Assembly (NCBI GenBank): GCA_013204455.1
Contig: JABMNW010000194.1
Location: forward strand, 1-43,579
Source of the DNA: Acidimicrobiaceae bacterium
Lineage (GTDB): Bacteria > Actinomycetota > Acidimicrobiia > Acidimicrobiales > Ilumatobacteraceae
DNA: 43,579 nucleotides
Reading direction: 5' to 3'
The notes under the pieces are model-generated. The model searched no databases. It had not been told where the DNA came from and saw only the letters and a program-made list of their open reading frames with translations. Numbering within the stretch: the stretch's first letter is position 1; the number at the start of each line of letters is the position of its first letter. Position numbers and translations under genes: made by a program. This document shows positions 8,425 through 17,024 of this stretch, piece after piece.

Positions 8425-9774
8425 TCAATCGTGTTGGCGTGGTCTTTCTATTGCCAGAACTTGCCGAATTGAGAGAGACATTTTGTCGACCATTTCAGTT
8501 AATTCTGCATCCGTTGAGTTATATGGGGGAGACAAAATAACCACATCTCCATTGATTCCGTCAACATTTCCGCCGACTGGATAACAAATCAGGCCATTGG
8601 CGAGAGCTTGTTGTCGAATCTTGATGTGCAATCCGTGCGATGACCCAAAGGGCTGTTTAGTTTCCTTGTTGGCCACAAGTTCTATACCGATGAAATAACC
8701 CCGACCGCGAATGTCGCCGACGGCGTCAACATCACGCAACGAATCAGCGATCATCTGTTTTAAGGTGCTTTCATTGGATCGAACTCGCTCAACTAGCCGC
8801 TCTCTTGTGACAATGGTTTGCACGGCTACACCAGCGGCACATGAGGCGGTGTGCCCCGTAAATGTGTGTCCGGTAAGTGGTGCGCCGTGGACAGAGTTGA
8901 TCGGTGCCGCAACTTTGTCGTTATATATGGCAGCTCCCAATGGCATATATCCACCGGCAAGACCCTTGGCAACCGACATGATGTCAGGTTCGGCACCGTC
9001 CTGCTCGAGTGCGCGCCACCATCCGGTGCGTCCTGCGCCACACATAACTTCATCGGCAATCATCAACACCCCGTATCGATCACAAATCTCGCGCACTCTT
9101 ACCGCGTAAGTTTCGGGAGCCGGCACGCATCCACCAGCAGCGCCGACCACTGGTTCAAAAATAAATGCCGCAACATGTTCTGGACCGATGCGAATAATTT
9201 CGTCCTCAAGTTCTTTCGCGCAGACCTCGGCTGTAGTTTCTGCACAAGCACCAAGAATTGGTCGGTATGTGTTTACGGCAGATACCCGGGCAACGTCGAT
9301 CAATGAGCCTTCGAATGCGGTTTTGCGTTCGAGAAAATCCGAAACAGAAAGTGCGCCGAGTGTGTTTCCGTGCCAAGAGCGGCGTCTGGCGATAAATTTT
9401 CGCCTATGCATGTCGTCGCGTGCTGCGTGATATTGCAATGCAAGTTTGAGACATGATTCAACTGCCTCGGAACCACCCGTTACAAAGACCATGTGGTTGA
9501 GTGTTCCGCCACACCGTGTGCTAATTATCTCGGTTAATTGTTCGAGCGCGTCCGATGTGAACGTGTAGCGATAACCGTGCGCAATGCGACCAAGCTGACC
9601 GATTATCGCCGCGTTCACTTCTTCGTTGGAATGACCAATGCAATAGACGGCTGGCCCGCCAGATCCATCGATGTATTGCTTGCCGTTGGTGTCATAAACA
9701 TATGAGCCCTTGGCCCATGCGACTTTCGGTAATGGACTTTGTGAATCAAAAATTGGAGGTTGTGTCATGGTCAT
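8425..9774 (-). CDS. Class III (omega-amino acid) PLP aminotransferase
   Basis: A fold-type I transaminase of about 449 residues. Recognisable segments are YIDGSGGPAVYCIGH, the phosphate-binding VTGGSEAVESCLKLA, the PLP-ring Asp in LMIADEVMCGAGRTG, the Schiff-base lysine in SVAKGLAGGYMPLGA, and GHTFTGHTASCAAG. Such enzymes move an amino group from omega-amino acids or diamines to pyruvate or 2-oxoglutarate. The ORF track begins 20 codons earlier at 9834, but that extension (ALSLCATRYTLCPPHH) does not resemble the family, so the MTMTQPP start is preferred; an ATG two codons downstream is equally possible. No clear ribosome site is visible. The substrate may be linked to the DDAH-like neighbour. 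Confidence 0.85.
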   Translation of the reverse strand: MTMTQPPIFDSQSPLPKVAWAKGSYVYDTNGKQYIDGSGGPAVYCIGHSNEEVNAAIIGQLGRIAHGYRYTFTSDALEQLTEIISTRCGGTLNHMVFVTGGSEAVESCLKLALQYHAARDDMHRRKFIARRRSWHGNTLGALSVSDFLERKTAFEGSLIDVARVSAVNTYRPILGACAETTAEVCAKELEDEIIRIGPEHVAAFIFEPVVGAAGGCVPAPETYAVRVREICDRYGVLMIADEVMCGAGRTGWWRALEQDGAEPDIMSVAKGLAGGYMPLGAAIYNDKVAAPINSVHGAPLTGHTFTGHTASCAAGVAVQTIVTRERLVERVRSNESTLKQMIADSLRDVDAVGDIRGRGYFIGIELVANKETKQPFGSSHGLHIKIRQQALANGLICYPVGGNVDGINGDVVILSPPYNSTDAELTEMVDKMSLSIRQVLAIERPRQHD

Positions 9775-9945
9775 ATGGTGGGGCGGACAAAGCGTATATC
9801 TTGTGGCACACAACGAAAGAGCCAGCATTTCCATCTAGACGTCACTGTGGTGGCAACGATCGTGATGGTCGTCTCCCTGCCAATCGCCTGGCTCGCGCAA
9901 CGCCTGTCTGATCCTCCGGCAGGCGACGGGGTATAGATTTAGATC

Positions 9946-11319
9946 GTGAGTACTACTTCGGACTTACGTCAATCAAGTAATCCATTTCTTTCGGGAAATC
10001 TGGCACCAGTCGCCACTGAGACCACTGCCTTTGATCTGAATATCACGGGGACTTTGCCGCAAGAACTTGACGGTCGATATTTACGCAACGGACCAAACCC
10101 GATTGGGGATGTAAATCCAGATTCGTATCACTGGTTTCTTGGTTCTGGAATGGTGCATGGGATTCGTTTGCGTGACGGCAAGGCCGAGTGGTATCGCAAT
10201 CGTTGGGTGCGAGATCGCAATGTGGCGAATGCACTTGTCGAGCCACCCACGCCATCGGACTGGCCGGCGACGCATCAGCAATTTGCCTCAAACACCAATG
10301 TGATTGGCCATGCTGGTCGCACTTGGGCACTAGTCGAAGGCGGCTCACCACCAATCGAAATGGGTTACGAACTCGAAACAGTTCGAGTTTCTAATTTTGC
10401 TGGCACATTGCCACAGGCATTTTCTGCGCACCCTAAGCGTGACCCGCAAACTGGTGAATTGCATGTGATGGCTTATTGGTGGGGCTGGGGCAATCAAGTT
10501 CAGTATCTCGTTGTTGGCGTAGATGGCAAAGTTCGACGCACTGTCGATATTGCGTTGCCCGGTGGTCCGATGTTGCATGATTGTGCGATCACGCAGAAAT
10601 ATGTGCTCGTGTTCGACTTGCCGTGCGTGTTCAATCTCGAGTCGGCAATGGCCGGTAAGTCATTTCCATACCAATGGGATGCCAATTATCAAGCAAGAGT
10701 TGGTTTGTTACCACGCGATGGCGTCGCCAGCGATATCACATGGTGCCCAATCGATTCTTGCTATATCTTTCATCCGTTAAATGCCTACGATGCCGCCGAC
10801 GGCACAGTTGTTCTAGACGCTATTCGACATCCAAAAATGTTTGATGTTGAACTACGCGGCCCAGACGAAGGAAAGCCAACGTTGGATCGTTGGGTGCTGA
10901 ATCCAAAAACTGGCACTGCAACGCAGGAACGTCTGGATGATCGGCCACAAGAGTTTCCGCGGATCAACGAATCGCTAGTTGGATCAAAAAATGATTTTGG
11001 TTACTGCGCCGGAATTACAAACGTTTTCAATCAATCGGACTTGATCAAACAAAATCTGGATGCACGCACATCGCAAATACGACACGACGGCGACCACATG
11101 GGTTATGGCGAACCAGTTTTTATTTCAAAGGAAAATGCAACCAGTGAGGACGACGGCTGGGTAATGGCGCTTCGCCACAATTCGCAAACAGACTTGTCGG
11201 ATCTTGTTGTTCTAGATGCGAAAGACTTTACTGGTGAGCCAGTTGCGGTGGTTTCGCTACCTGTTCGTGTACCCAATGGATTTCACGGCAATTGGGTTGC
11301 CGACACCGAAGTTTTATAG
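9946..11319 (+). CDS. Carotenoid oxygenase family protein (RPE65/lignostilbene dioxygenase fold)
   Basis: A 457-residue non-haem iron dioxygenase that cleaves conjugated double bonds in apocarotenoids or stilbene-like substrates. The N-terminus GTLPQELDGRYLRNGPNP is characteristic. Four His residues expected to bind Fe(II) lie in FSAHPKRDP, MLHDCAIT, IFHPLNAYD and the C-terminal GFHGNW. No signal peptide or membrane helix is seen. The start is GTG at 9946. It is divergent from the aminotransferase gene, and its last six bases overlap the oppositely oriented SMP-30 gene. The cleaved substrate cannot be decided. Confidence 0.9.
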   Translation: MSTTSDLRQSSNPFLSGNLAPVATETTAFDLNITGTLPQELDGRYLRNGPNPIGDVNPDSYHWFLGSGMVHGIRLRDGKAEWYRNRWVRDRNVANALVEPPTPSDWPATHQQFASNTNVIGHAGRTWALVEGGSPPIEMGYELETVRVSNFAGTLPQAFSAHPKRDPQTGELHVMAYWWGWGNQVQYLVVGVDGKVRRTVDIALPGGPMLHDCAITQKYVLVFDLPCVFNLESAMAGKSFPYQWDANYQARVGLLPRDGVASDITWCPIDSCYIFHPLNAYDAADGTVVLDAIRHPKMFDVELRGPDEGKPTLDRWVLNPKTGTATQERLDDRPQEFPRINESLVGSKNDFGYCAGITNVFNQSDLIKQNLDARTSQIRHDGDHMGYGEPVFISKENATSEDDGWVMALRHNSQTDLSDLVVLDAKDFTGEPVAVVSLPVRVPNGFHGNWVADTEVL

Positions 11320-12231
11320 ATAGTTGAGGCGCAGGCCCTTATCAGGCCACTTCATCGAAACTAAGCGTCCTGTCCCCGAAAGCGTGATGTAAGCCGTGCG
11401 GTAATCGGGTCCTCCAAAACAAATGTTGGTAGTTAGCGGATCGCCCGTGGCAATGTGTTCGAGTATCTCGCCGCTCGGCGAAATTACGGTGATGCCACCG
11501 TTTAATAATGTTGCGACGCAGATATTTCCGACGCCATCAACGGCGAGCGAGTCGAGATATTGCAAGCCAGGTAATCCACATAAACAACTTGAAGGATCGG
11601 CCGCAGATACAGGTGAAGTTTTACCAGCGCCAGTGATCGTTGCCTGGAATACACGACCGGTAAAAGTTTCTGCCCAATACAAAGTTTTGCCGTCAGGCGA
11701 GAGGCCGATGCCATTAGGTGCGTCGCATGGGAAAATCACTTCGCGGATCATTGAGCCATCGGTTTTTGCATAATAGATTCCAGTTCGATCGGCGGTGCGT
11801 TCGTGGCGAATGCCGTGATCGGTAAACCACATCGCGCCATCGCGGTCAAAGACAATATCGTTTGGTCCGCGTAGTGGATGTCCATCACATTGTGTGTACA
11901 GATTAGTGACGGCGCCAGTTTTTAGGTCGACTCTTTGAATACTCCCGCCTATATATATAGACGGATCAAATGGACCAGGAAATGTCAATCCGTTGTAATT
12001 GACTTCGGTGAACGAGCCACCGTTGTTGCATAGGTACAACGCGCCGTCTGGTCCGAGTGCGATGCCGTTGGGGCCACCGTCAATGTGTGCGATGGTCTGC
12101 TTTGTACCGTCGGGCATTATTCGTGTAATGCATTTGCCAAACATCTCGACGAGGACCACACTTCCGTCGGGCATCGCAATTGGACCCTCGGGAAATCGTA
12201 GGCCGTTGGCAATTTCGACGAACTCAACCAT
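11314..12231 (-). CDS. SMP-30/gluconolactonase/LRE-like family protein
   Basis: A 305-residue six-bladed beta-propeller of the SMP-30 family, calcium- or zinc-dependent lactonases that open sugar lactones. The metal-binding Glu is in RFPEGPIAMPDG, and the central Asn and Asp are suggested by RGPNDIVFDRDG, DAPNGIGLSPDG and LDSLAVDGVGN. It has no signal peptide. The gene is probably co-transcribed with the acetamidase/formamidase gene, which ends 24 bases upstream of its start. Whether the substrate is an aldonolactone or another lactone is unknown. Confidence 0.85.
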   Translation of the reverse strand: MVEFVEIANGLRFPEGPIAMPDGSVVLVEMFGKCITRIMPDGTKQTIAHIDGGPNGIALGPDGALYLCNNGGSFTEVNYNGLTFPGPFDPSIYIGGSIQRVDLKTGAVTNLYTQCDGHPLRGPNDIVFDRDGAMWFTDHGIRHERTADRTGIYYAKTDGSMIREVIFPCDAPNGIGLSPDGKTLYWAETFTGRVFQATITGAGKTSPVSAADPSSCLCGLPGLQYLDSLAVDGVGNICVATLLNGGITVISPSGEILEHIATGDPLTTNICFGGPDYRTAYITLSGTGRLVSMKWPDKGLRLNYL

Positions 12232-12255
12232 GATTCACGCCATGTTAGCCATACG

Positions 12256-13164
12256 TTACTCTGTCAATAGCTGAGCAAGCGCACTTCGTTGCACTGTGCA
12301 CTTGCCGGTATGCAAGGTGTTTGCAGTTTGACAAACGCCGGTGTTTGCGACCATTGCCAAAAAGAGTGCGGCATCAACACGCGAAATCGCGCAGTCATGC
12401 TCCACCCAGGAGAGAAGTTCGTCAAACGCGCGCCCTACTGCGCGATCAAGCGTAGTGTCTGACACAACAGTAGTTAACGCGTAAGCCGTTTCGACCCTAG
12501 GCCACCTCATGGCAGCAGGTTTCGGTCGTAACTCAACACTTGCAGTGATTCTCGTGCCAACTTCTGGCGCCTGCACAATTTCTCCGTCACCCATGATCGC
12601 CTTTGCATCGCCGAAATAGAGCATTGCGCCGGGCAGTGCGACTGGCAAAATCACTGTTGCGCCAGCGCACATTTCATTGCAATCCATATTGCCTCCGTAT
12701 ACGCCCTGCATTTTGCTGAATACTGTCTCACGTGCTGGGGATGTAGCGATGCAGCCAATCAATGGGGCTACTTGAACTCTTTGTGAATCGCTGAAATATA
12801 GGAAACCATCTTTTATCGGGTATGACTTACACCCGTACCACTGGCTCCACCAGTCGCTAGGTGTTGGATCGTCGCAGGGGCTCAAAGCCACGCTTCCAGA
12901 TGTGGTTATTTCAATCTCGTGCAGAGTAATCGCGACGACATCACCAGGTTTGGCACCGACGACTTCAATTGGCCCTGTCACTCCATCTAAATTGTCAAGC
13001 ACCCATGCCAATGTTTCGGCGCTGAAGTTTTCTGAATCGCGAAACTTACCAGTAAAGCAGTCTTGAGTATCAACACTAAATAATTCGCCAGGTACGACCT
13101 TACCAATAGGGGAATGGGTCGGGCTATATGTGAATTTCAGACTTTCTGAGTTGAAATGTTGCAT
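12256..13164 (-). CDS. Acetamidase/formamidase family protein
   Basis: A FmdA/AmdA-fold amidohydrolase of about 302 residues that would release ammonia from formamide, acetamide or a related short amide. Family features are VVPGELFSVDTQDCFTG, VVGAKPGDVVAITL, PLIGCIATSP, the metal/glycine-rich YGGNMDCNEMCAGATVILPV, and LYFGDAKAIMGDGEI. The ORF track runs to 13278, but the first 37 codons are not family-like. The reverse sequence AAAGGGAGA before a double ATG marks the true start; the second ATG (13164) has the better spacing. The gene borders the AT-rich island, so its formamide-hydrolysing role could link to the DMFase-like gene within. That link is inference. Confidence 0.85.
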   Translation of the reverse strand: MQHFNSESLKFTYSPTHSPIGKVVPGELFSVDTQDCFTGKFRDSENFSAETLAWVLDNLDGVTGPIEVVGAKPGDVVAITLHEIEITTSGSVALSPCDDPTPSDWWSQWYGCKSYPIKDGFLYFSDSQRVQVAPLIGCIATSPARETVFSKMQGVYGGNMDCNEMCAGATVILPVALPGAMLYFGDAKAIMGDGEIVQAPEVGTRITASVELRPKPAAMRWPRVETAYALTTVVSDTTLDRAVGRAFDELLSWVEHDCAISRVDAALFLAMVANTGVCQTANTLHTGKCTVQRSALAQLLTE

Positions 13165-13225
13165 CATTCTCCCTTTGCGACAGACATGGAATGGCTGTCT
13201 TTCTCTTGTAGTACAAACTTGATCG

Positions 13226-13495
13226 TTAGAGTGTGGCGATTGCCTCCTCGGCCTTTTCGAAAGCAAACTCAATGTCAATTGGGGTATGTCCTAATATGTG
13301 TGGTCCCATTCCCATTACAAAGTCTAAATATTCGTTGCCGTCTACGTCCCAAATATGTGACCCTTCGGCACGAGTAAAAGTCAAAGGGCAGGGATCTCCA
13401 TATAAGCGAACATTGCTGTTCACCCCGCCTGGTATTGATCGTTGAGCTCTTTGCCAAAGGAGCATCGATTTGGGGTAACGTTCACCGTGATTCAC
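13226..13495 (-). pseudogene. Internally deleted remnant of a glutamate-1-semialdehyde-type aminotransferase
   Basis: An 89-codon ORF whose first about 70 residues match the N-terminus of class III glutamate-1-semialdehyde aminomutase-like enzymes: LWQRAQRSIPGGVNSNVR, then GSHIWDVDGNEYLDFVMGMG and PHILGH. Full members have about 430 residues. After GH the frame passes directly into TPIDIEFAFEKAEEAIATL and a stop, which reads like the C-terminal end of the same family (typically ...HTDEDIExxxEAxEEAxxxL). Everything between, including the PLP lysine, is gone. The frame is preserved and a GTG start remains, so a short peptide could still be made, but it cannot be an aminotransferase. It lies at the left edge of the AT-rich island. 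Confidence 0.75.
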
Positions 13496-13699
13496 TGTGG
13501 AAGAAGCTCATTTTGACACGGCATGGCAATCGTGGCCCGGGTCGTTTTCACATGTTCATTGACAAGTTTCAGAAAAAGCCCAATCTAGACGGATTTTGAG
13601 TGGTTTTTAAATGATAATATAAATTTGACAAGAGAATATAATATTGATACAGTCAAATCTAAGAGAGGTCAAAAATGGCTTCCAGGGGAAGGGAAAATC
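13496..13699 (+). promoter_or_regulatory. AT-rich promoter region of the ABC importer operon
   Basis: A 204-base gap with no gene. A good promoter is TTGACA (13625-13630), 17 bases, then TACAGT (13648-13653, TAnnnT), about 40 bases before the ATG of the solute-binding protein gene. The spacer contains AATATAATATT (13635-13645); the exact reverse complement occurs at 31563-31573 in front of the dioxygenase operon. Two further TTGACA boxes occur at 13513 and 13559 without a convincing -10. A regulator binding in the spacer would repress the importer. Confidence 0.45.
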
Positions 13700-15049
13700 A
13701 TGAAACATAAGAGTTCTAATCGTATGTTCTTAGCCGTCTTGGGTGCTACTGCATTAGTAGTTGGCGCCTGTGGTGGTGGTGGGAGTACTACGCCAGATAC
13801 ACAGGCAGTTGTCGCGGATACGCAAGCGCCTGTCACCGAGGACACCGTCGCGGCATTACCATTTGAGGGGGTCACCCTTACGTTCGGTAAAGCACCACAC
13901 GGTGAAGACGAAAAGGCAAATTGGGGAGAATGGTTGCCAGAGTTTGAAGCTCAGACAGGTATCAAAGTTGAGTTGACTCAGGTTCCATGGGATCAGCTCG
14001 AGGCTTTGTACACAGCCAATTTCGCGTCCGACACGCCATATGACGTGACTTACCAAACAAGTACTCACCTCACACTCTTTGGTGAAAGAGGTACATTTGA
14101 GGACCTAACAGCTCGTATTAATGGGGCCGATTTTGCCGGGGATCTTCCAAACTTCCCTGCCGGAGTCCTCGGTGCAAGCACTTACAACAATAAGCTCTAT
14201 GGTTTGCCCTTCGTAGTTGGTACAACTGCGATGTTCGCGAATCTTGACATGTTGAAGAGCGCAGGCGTTGAAGTTCCTACATCAGATGTTGAACTCGTTG
14301 CCGCAGCCAAGGCGATTATTGCCGACCAGAAAGCAAAGGGAAATAAGGGAGTTTTAGGCTTCTATACACCGCGAACAGTGGCTGACTACGGCTGGTATTT
14401 CACATTGCAAGATGTGCACAACCGTGGTGGTGACTTCCTTTCGGCGGACGGTAAGACAGCTTTGATGGATTCAAAAGAAGTCAAGGAATCTGCTCAGTTT
14501 GCAGCAGACATGATCTGCAAGGACAAAGTCCAACCAGCTAATGGTCTGTACAACCGCGAGGCAGCGATTGAGCTCTTCAAAGCCGGAAAACTTGCTTTCA
14601 TCCAGGACGAACCAAGTCGTGTTAAGACATTTGAGGAGGCGGTGCTTCCATTCGCTTGGGACATCTACATGCCAGTGGGCCATAACGGCAAAGCGACACA
14701 GTTCGCAACCACAGGTCATTGGGCAATCTCGGCCAAGAGTAAGAATGCAGACGCTGCCTGGGAGTTAGTGAAGTTCCTAAGTTCTGCTGCGTTCAACTCG
14801 ACATATAACCAGCGTTATGGATTCGTTCCAGCTCGTCTCGATGCCGATGCAAGCGGTGGAAATGAAAAACTCGCTCGCAACGCTTCTTGGGTTGCAGTAT
14901 GGGACGGCTTGAAGACTTCTCCAAAAGTTTCTCAACTGCTTGATGAGTACGCAAAGGCACTAGAGGCAGCAACAAGTTGCAAAACTTCTGTCGATGATGC
15001 ATTTGCGAGTGCTCAAAAAGGAGCGACAGAGGCTCTAGCTCAAGGTTAA
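13700..15049 (+). CDS. ABC transporter extracellular solute-binding lipoprotein (family 1, UgpB/MalE-like)
   Basis: A 449-residue lipoprotein that captures the substrate outside the membrane. The signal ends in the lipobox LVVGAC (Cys about residue 24), then a flexible CGGGGSTTPDTQ linker. The mature part has family-1 SBP traits: WLPEFEAQTGIKVELTQVPW, YDVTYQTSTHLTLF, KLYGLPFVVGTTAMFANLDM, and the ELFKAGKLAFI region. The ORF track starts at 13625, inside the promoter; the ATG at 13700 follows GGGGAAGGGAAA and begins a proper signal peptide (MKHKSSNRMF). It is the first gene of the importer operon. Family-1 binders usually take sugars or glycerophosphodiesters, so a sugar-like or zwitterionic ligand should be considered beside amides. 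Confidence 0.9.
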   Translation: MKHKSSNRMFLAVLGATALVVGACGGGGSTTPDTQAVVADTQAPVTEDTVAALPFEGVTLTFGKAPHGEDEKANWGEWLPEFEAQTGIKVELTQVPWDQLEALYTANFASDTPYDVTYQTSTHLTLFGERGTFEDLTARINGADFAGDLPNFPAGVLGASTYNNKLYGLPFVVGTTAMFANLDMLKSAGVEVPTSDVELVAAAKAIIADQKAKGNKGVLGFYTPRTVADYGWYFTLQDVHNRGGDFLSADGKTALMDSKEVKESAQFAADMICKDKVQPANGLYNREAAIELFKAGKLAFIQDEPSRVKTFEEAVLPFAWDIYMPVGHNGKATQFATTGHWAISAKSKNADAAWELVKFLSSAAFNSTYNQRYGFVPARLDADASGGNEKLARNASWVAVWDGLKTSPKVSQLLDEYAKALEAATSCKTSVDDAFASAQKGATEALAQG

Positions 15050-15070
15050 ATAATAATTTAGAAATTTATT

Positions 15071-15107
15071 GAGTGGGGTGGTTGACTCATGGTCAATCAC
15101 CCCACTC
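15071..15107 (+). terminator. Intercistronic hairpin behind the solute-binding protein gene
   Basis: GAGTGGGGTGGTTGAC (15071-15086) pairs with 15092-15107 over 16 positions with a single G-U wobble and a 5-base TCATG loop. No run of T follows directly (TATTATTTGG), so it is probably an attenuator or 3'-end stabiliser rather than a full terminator. It would give more binding protein than permease. Confidence 0.7.
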
Positions 15108-15135
15108 TATTATTTGGATCCGATGGAGACTTTTT

Positions 15136-16095
15136 GTGGATTTGGTAGAACAGAATCTTTCAGATCCAGATTGGCAAGAGCTTACGATGTCGGACGAAGA
15201 ATTTCGTAGAGCACGTTCGCGCTACAAATTACGAGCACTTGTTCCAGTAGTTGGATTCCTTGGACCGTTTTTATTTCTCTGGTCTGTGTTTTTGGCAACT
15301 CCAATGGTTTGGTCAATCTGGCTTAGTTTCAATACGGGTGGGCTGATTGACGAAGCGAAGTTCGTTGGTCTTGAAAACTGGTCCCGAATGCTGTCGAATG
15401 ATGAACTTGTTAGGTCGCTTAAGAACACAGCAACTTATGTTGTGATTGCAATTTTTGTTGTCTTTAGTCTTGCATTACTAATCGCCAGTTTGCTCAACAG
15501 TAATAAAAGAGGCCAGAATTTCTTCAAAGTCGCGTTATATTTTCCACTTCTAGTGCCACCAATTATGGCTGGAATGATTTTCTTTTTTTTAACGCATTAT
15601 GACATGGGTATTATTAATCTTGTGTTACAAGCAATGAATCAAGAAAAATTAAATTTCTTGGGCGATAATCCAAATGCCCTACTAACCATCGTTTCTCTCG
15701 AAGTGTGGCGTGGACTCGGATTTTGGGTTCTATTCTTCCTCGCAGGATTACAAAGTATCCCAGCAGATCTCATCGATGCCGCAAAAATTGACGGCGCAGG
15801 ATCTATGAGACGGTTTCGAAAAATTTCAATTCCAACATTGAGGCCACTTTTATTGTTCGCGGTCATAATTGCACTCATTTTTAATTTTCAATTATTCGAC
15901 TCTGTCCAAGTTCTGACCAAAGGTGGACCAGTTCTTGGCACAACCTCAGTGGTTTGGTTTATTTATAAGAGACTATTTGCGTTCCAAGATATTGGCCTTG
16001 CGTATGCAACAAGTGTAGGACTACTCCTACTAGTGGTCGTACTTACGGTTGTAGCTTATGGATTTCTTGGTAAAAAATCAGAGAACTCGAACTAG
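15136..16095 (+). CDS. ABC sugar-type transporter permease (MalF/UgpA-like)
   Basis: A 319-residue inner-membrane subunit with six predicted membrane segments, beginning at LVPVVGFLGPFLFLWSVF and followed by ATYVVIAIFVVFSLALLIA and ALYFPLLVPPIMAGMIFFF. The EAA loop that contacts the ATPase reads IPADLIDAAKIDGAGSMRRF followed by RKISIPTLRP. The ORF track's first 21 codons lie over the intercistronic hairpin and are not coding; the GTG at 15136 is preferred because GGAG sits seven bases upstream. It pairs with the next gene, eight bases downstream, to form the heterodimeric channel. Confidence 0.9.
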   Translation: MDLVEQNLSDPDWQELTMSDEEFRRARSRYKLRALVPVVGFLGPFLFLWSVFLATPMVWSIWLSFNTGGLIDEAKFVGLENWSRMLSNDELVRSLKNTATYVVIAIFVVFSLALLIASLLNSNKRGQNFFKVALYFPLLVPPIMAGMIFFFLTHYDMGIINLVLQAMNQEKLNFLGDNPNALLTIVSLEVWRGLGFWVLFFLAGLQSIPADLIDAAKIDGAGSMRRFRKISIPTLRPLLLFAVIIALIFNFQLFDSVQVLTKGGPVLGTTSVVWFIYKRLFAFQDIGLAYATSVGLLLLVVVLTVVAYGFLGKKSENSN

Positions 16096-16103
16096 GTCAA
16101 CGC

Positions 16104-17003
16104 ATGTCTCTGAAGTCTGAACATACTAAAGAACTCCATGATCTTGCTCTGCAAAATTCTCGCATTCGTCGGACGAAGTCTGTGATTGCGTATGCAGTTT
16201 TAGGGCTATTTGTGTTTGCGTCCGTGGGACCAATTATCTACATTATTTCTCCTGCGTTTCGTGAGAGTAAATCTCTCTTTTCCTATCCGCCACAGTGGTT
16301 ACCTAATAGTTTTTATCTTGGTAATTTTAAGTTTTTGCTTTCGGAAACTAATTATATTCGCTGGGGCATTAATACTTTTATATTTGCAACGGGCGTCACA
16401 GTAATCGCATTGATAATTGACACCCTCGCGGGATACGCATTCGCTCGAATGGAGTTTCCCGGGAAAAAAATAATATTTGGGCTTGTCCTCGCAACGCTAA
16501 TGGTGCCAACAGCGGCACTTCTTGCGCCAACTTATTTGCTTGTTCGAAATTTGGACGATTGGACATTTGGTTTAATTGGTCTTGATACTTATGGTGGTTT
16601 GATCATTCCGATGACGGTGTCTCCATTAGGTGTGTTTATGATGCGACAATTCATTGAGACCCTGCCAAAGGGTCTTTTTGAAGCCGCACGTATTGATGGA
16701 GCAAGCGAATGGCGTATTTTTACAAGAATAGTTTTGCCTCTGATGAAGCCCGCCGTCGTTGTGCTCGGAATATTTGTGTTCATGATGCAGTGGGCAAATT
16801 TTCTTTGGCCGCTTGTCATTACTACGAAGGATGAGACTCGGGTTTTGACCGTTGGAATTGCGACCTTACAGGGACAGTTCGTTACGAACTGGGGTGTAAT
16901 AGCAGCGGCAACACTTATGACTCTTGCTCCTATAACTCTAGTTTTCTTATTTTTTCAAAGGTGGTTTGTTCAGGCAAGTATGGCAGGAGCATTAAAACAA
17001 TGA
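16104..17003 (+). CDS. ABC sugar-type transporter permease (MalG/UgpE-like)
   Basis: A 299-residue second permease. Membrane segments are visible at about 25-50 (VIAYAVLGLFVFASVGPIIY), 90-115 (NTFIFATGVTVIALIIDTLA), 120-145 (IIFGLVLATLMVPTAALLAP) and further on. The EAA loop is LFEAARIDGASEWRIFTRIV followed by LPLMKP, the coupling site for the ATPase. The C-terminus FFQRWFVQASMAGALKQ is typical of MalG-like subunits, which end near RYFVxGLxAGAVKG. It starts eight bases after the first permease stop. It has the same transport role as its partner. Confidence 0.9.
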   Translation: MSLKSEHTKELHDLALQNSRIRRTKSVIAYAVLGLFVFASVGPIIYIISPAFRESKSLFSYPPQWLPNSFYLGNFKFLLSETNYIRWGINTFIFATGVTVIALIIDTLAGYAFARMEFPGKKIIFGLVLATLMVPTAALLAPTYLLVRNLDDWTFGLIGLDTYGGLIIPMTVSPLGVFMMRQFIETLPKGLFEAARIDGASEWRIFTRIVLPLMKPAVVVLGIFVFMMQWANFLWPLVITTKDETRVLTVGIATLQGQFVTNWGVIAAATLMTLAPITLVFLFFQRWFVQASMAGALKQ

Positions 17004-17024
17004 GTCAAAGAAATTGGAGACGTA

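Noticed and set aside
11949-11960. Palindrome CTATATATATAG resembling the island operators
   Set aside because: It lies inside the SMP-30 coding sequence (PSIYIGG), away from any start, so it is most likely coding chance.
15048-15135. Coding extension of the first permease to 15073 as in the ORF track
   Set aside because: The extension translates the hairpin and has no family match; GGAG plus GTG at 15136 is better.
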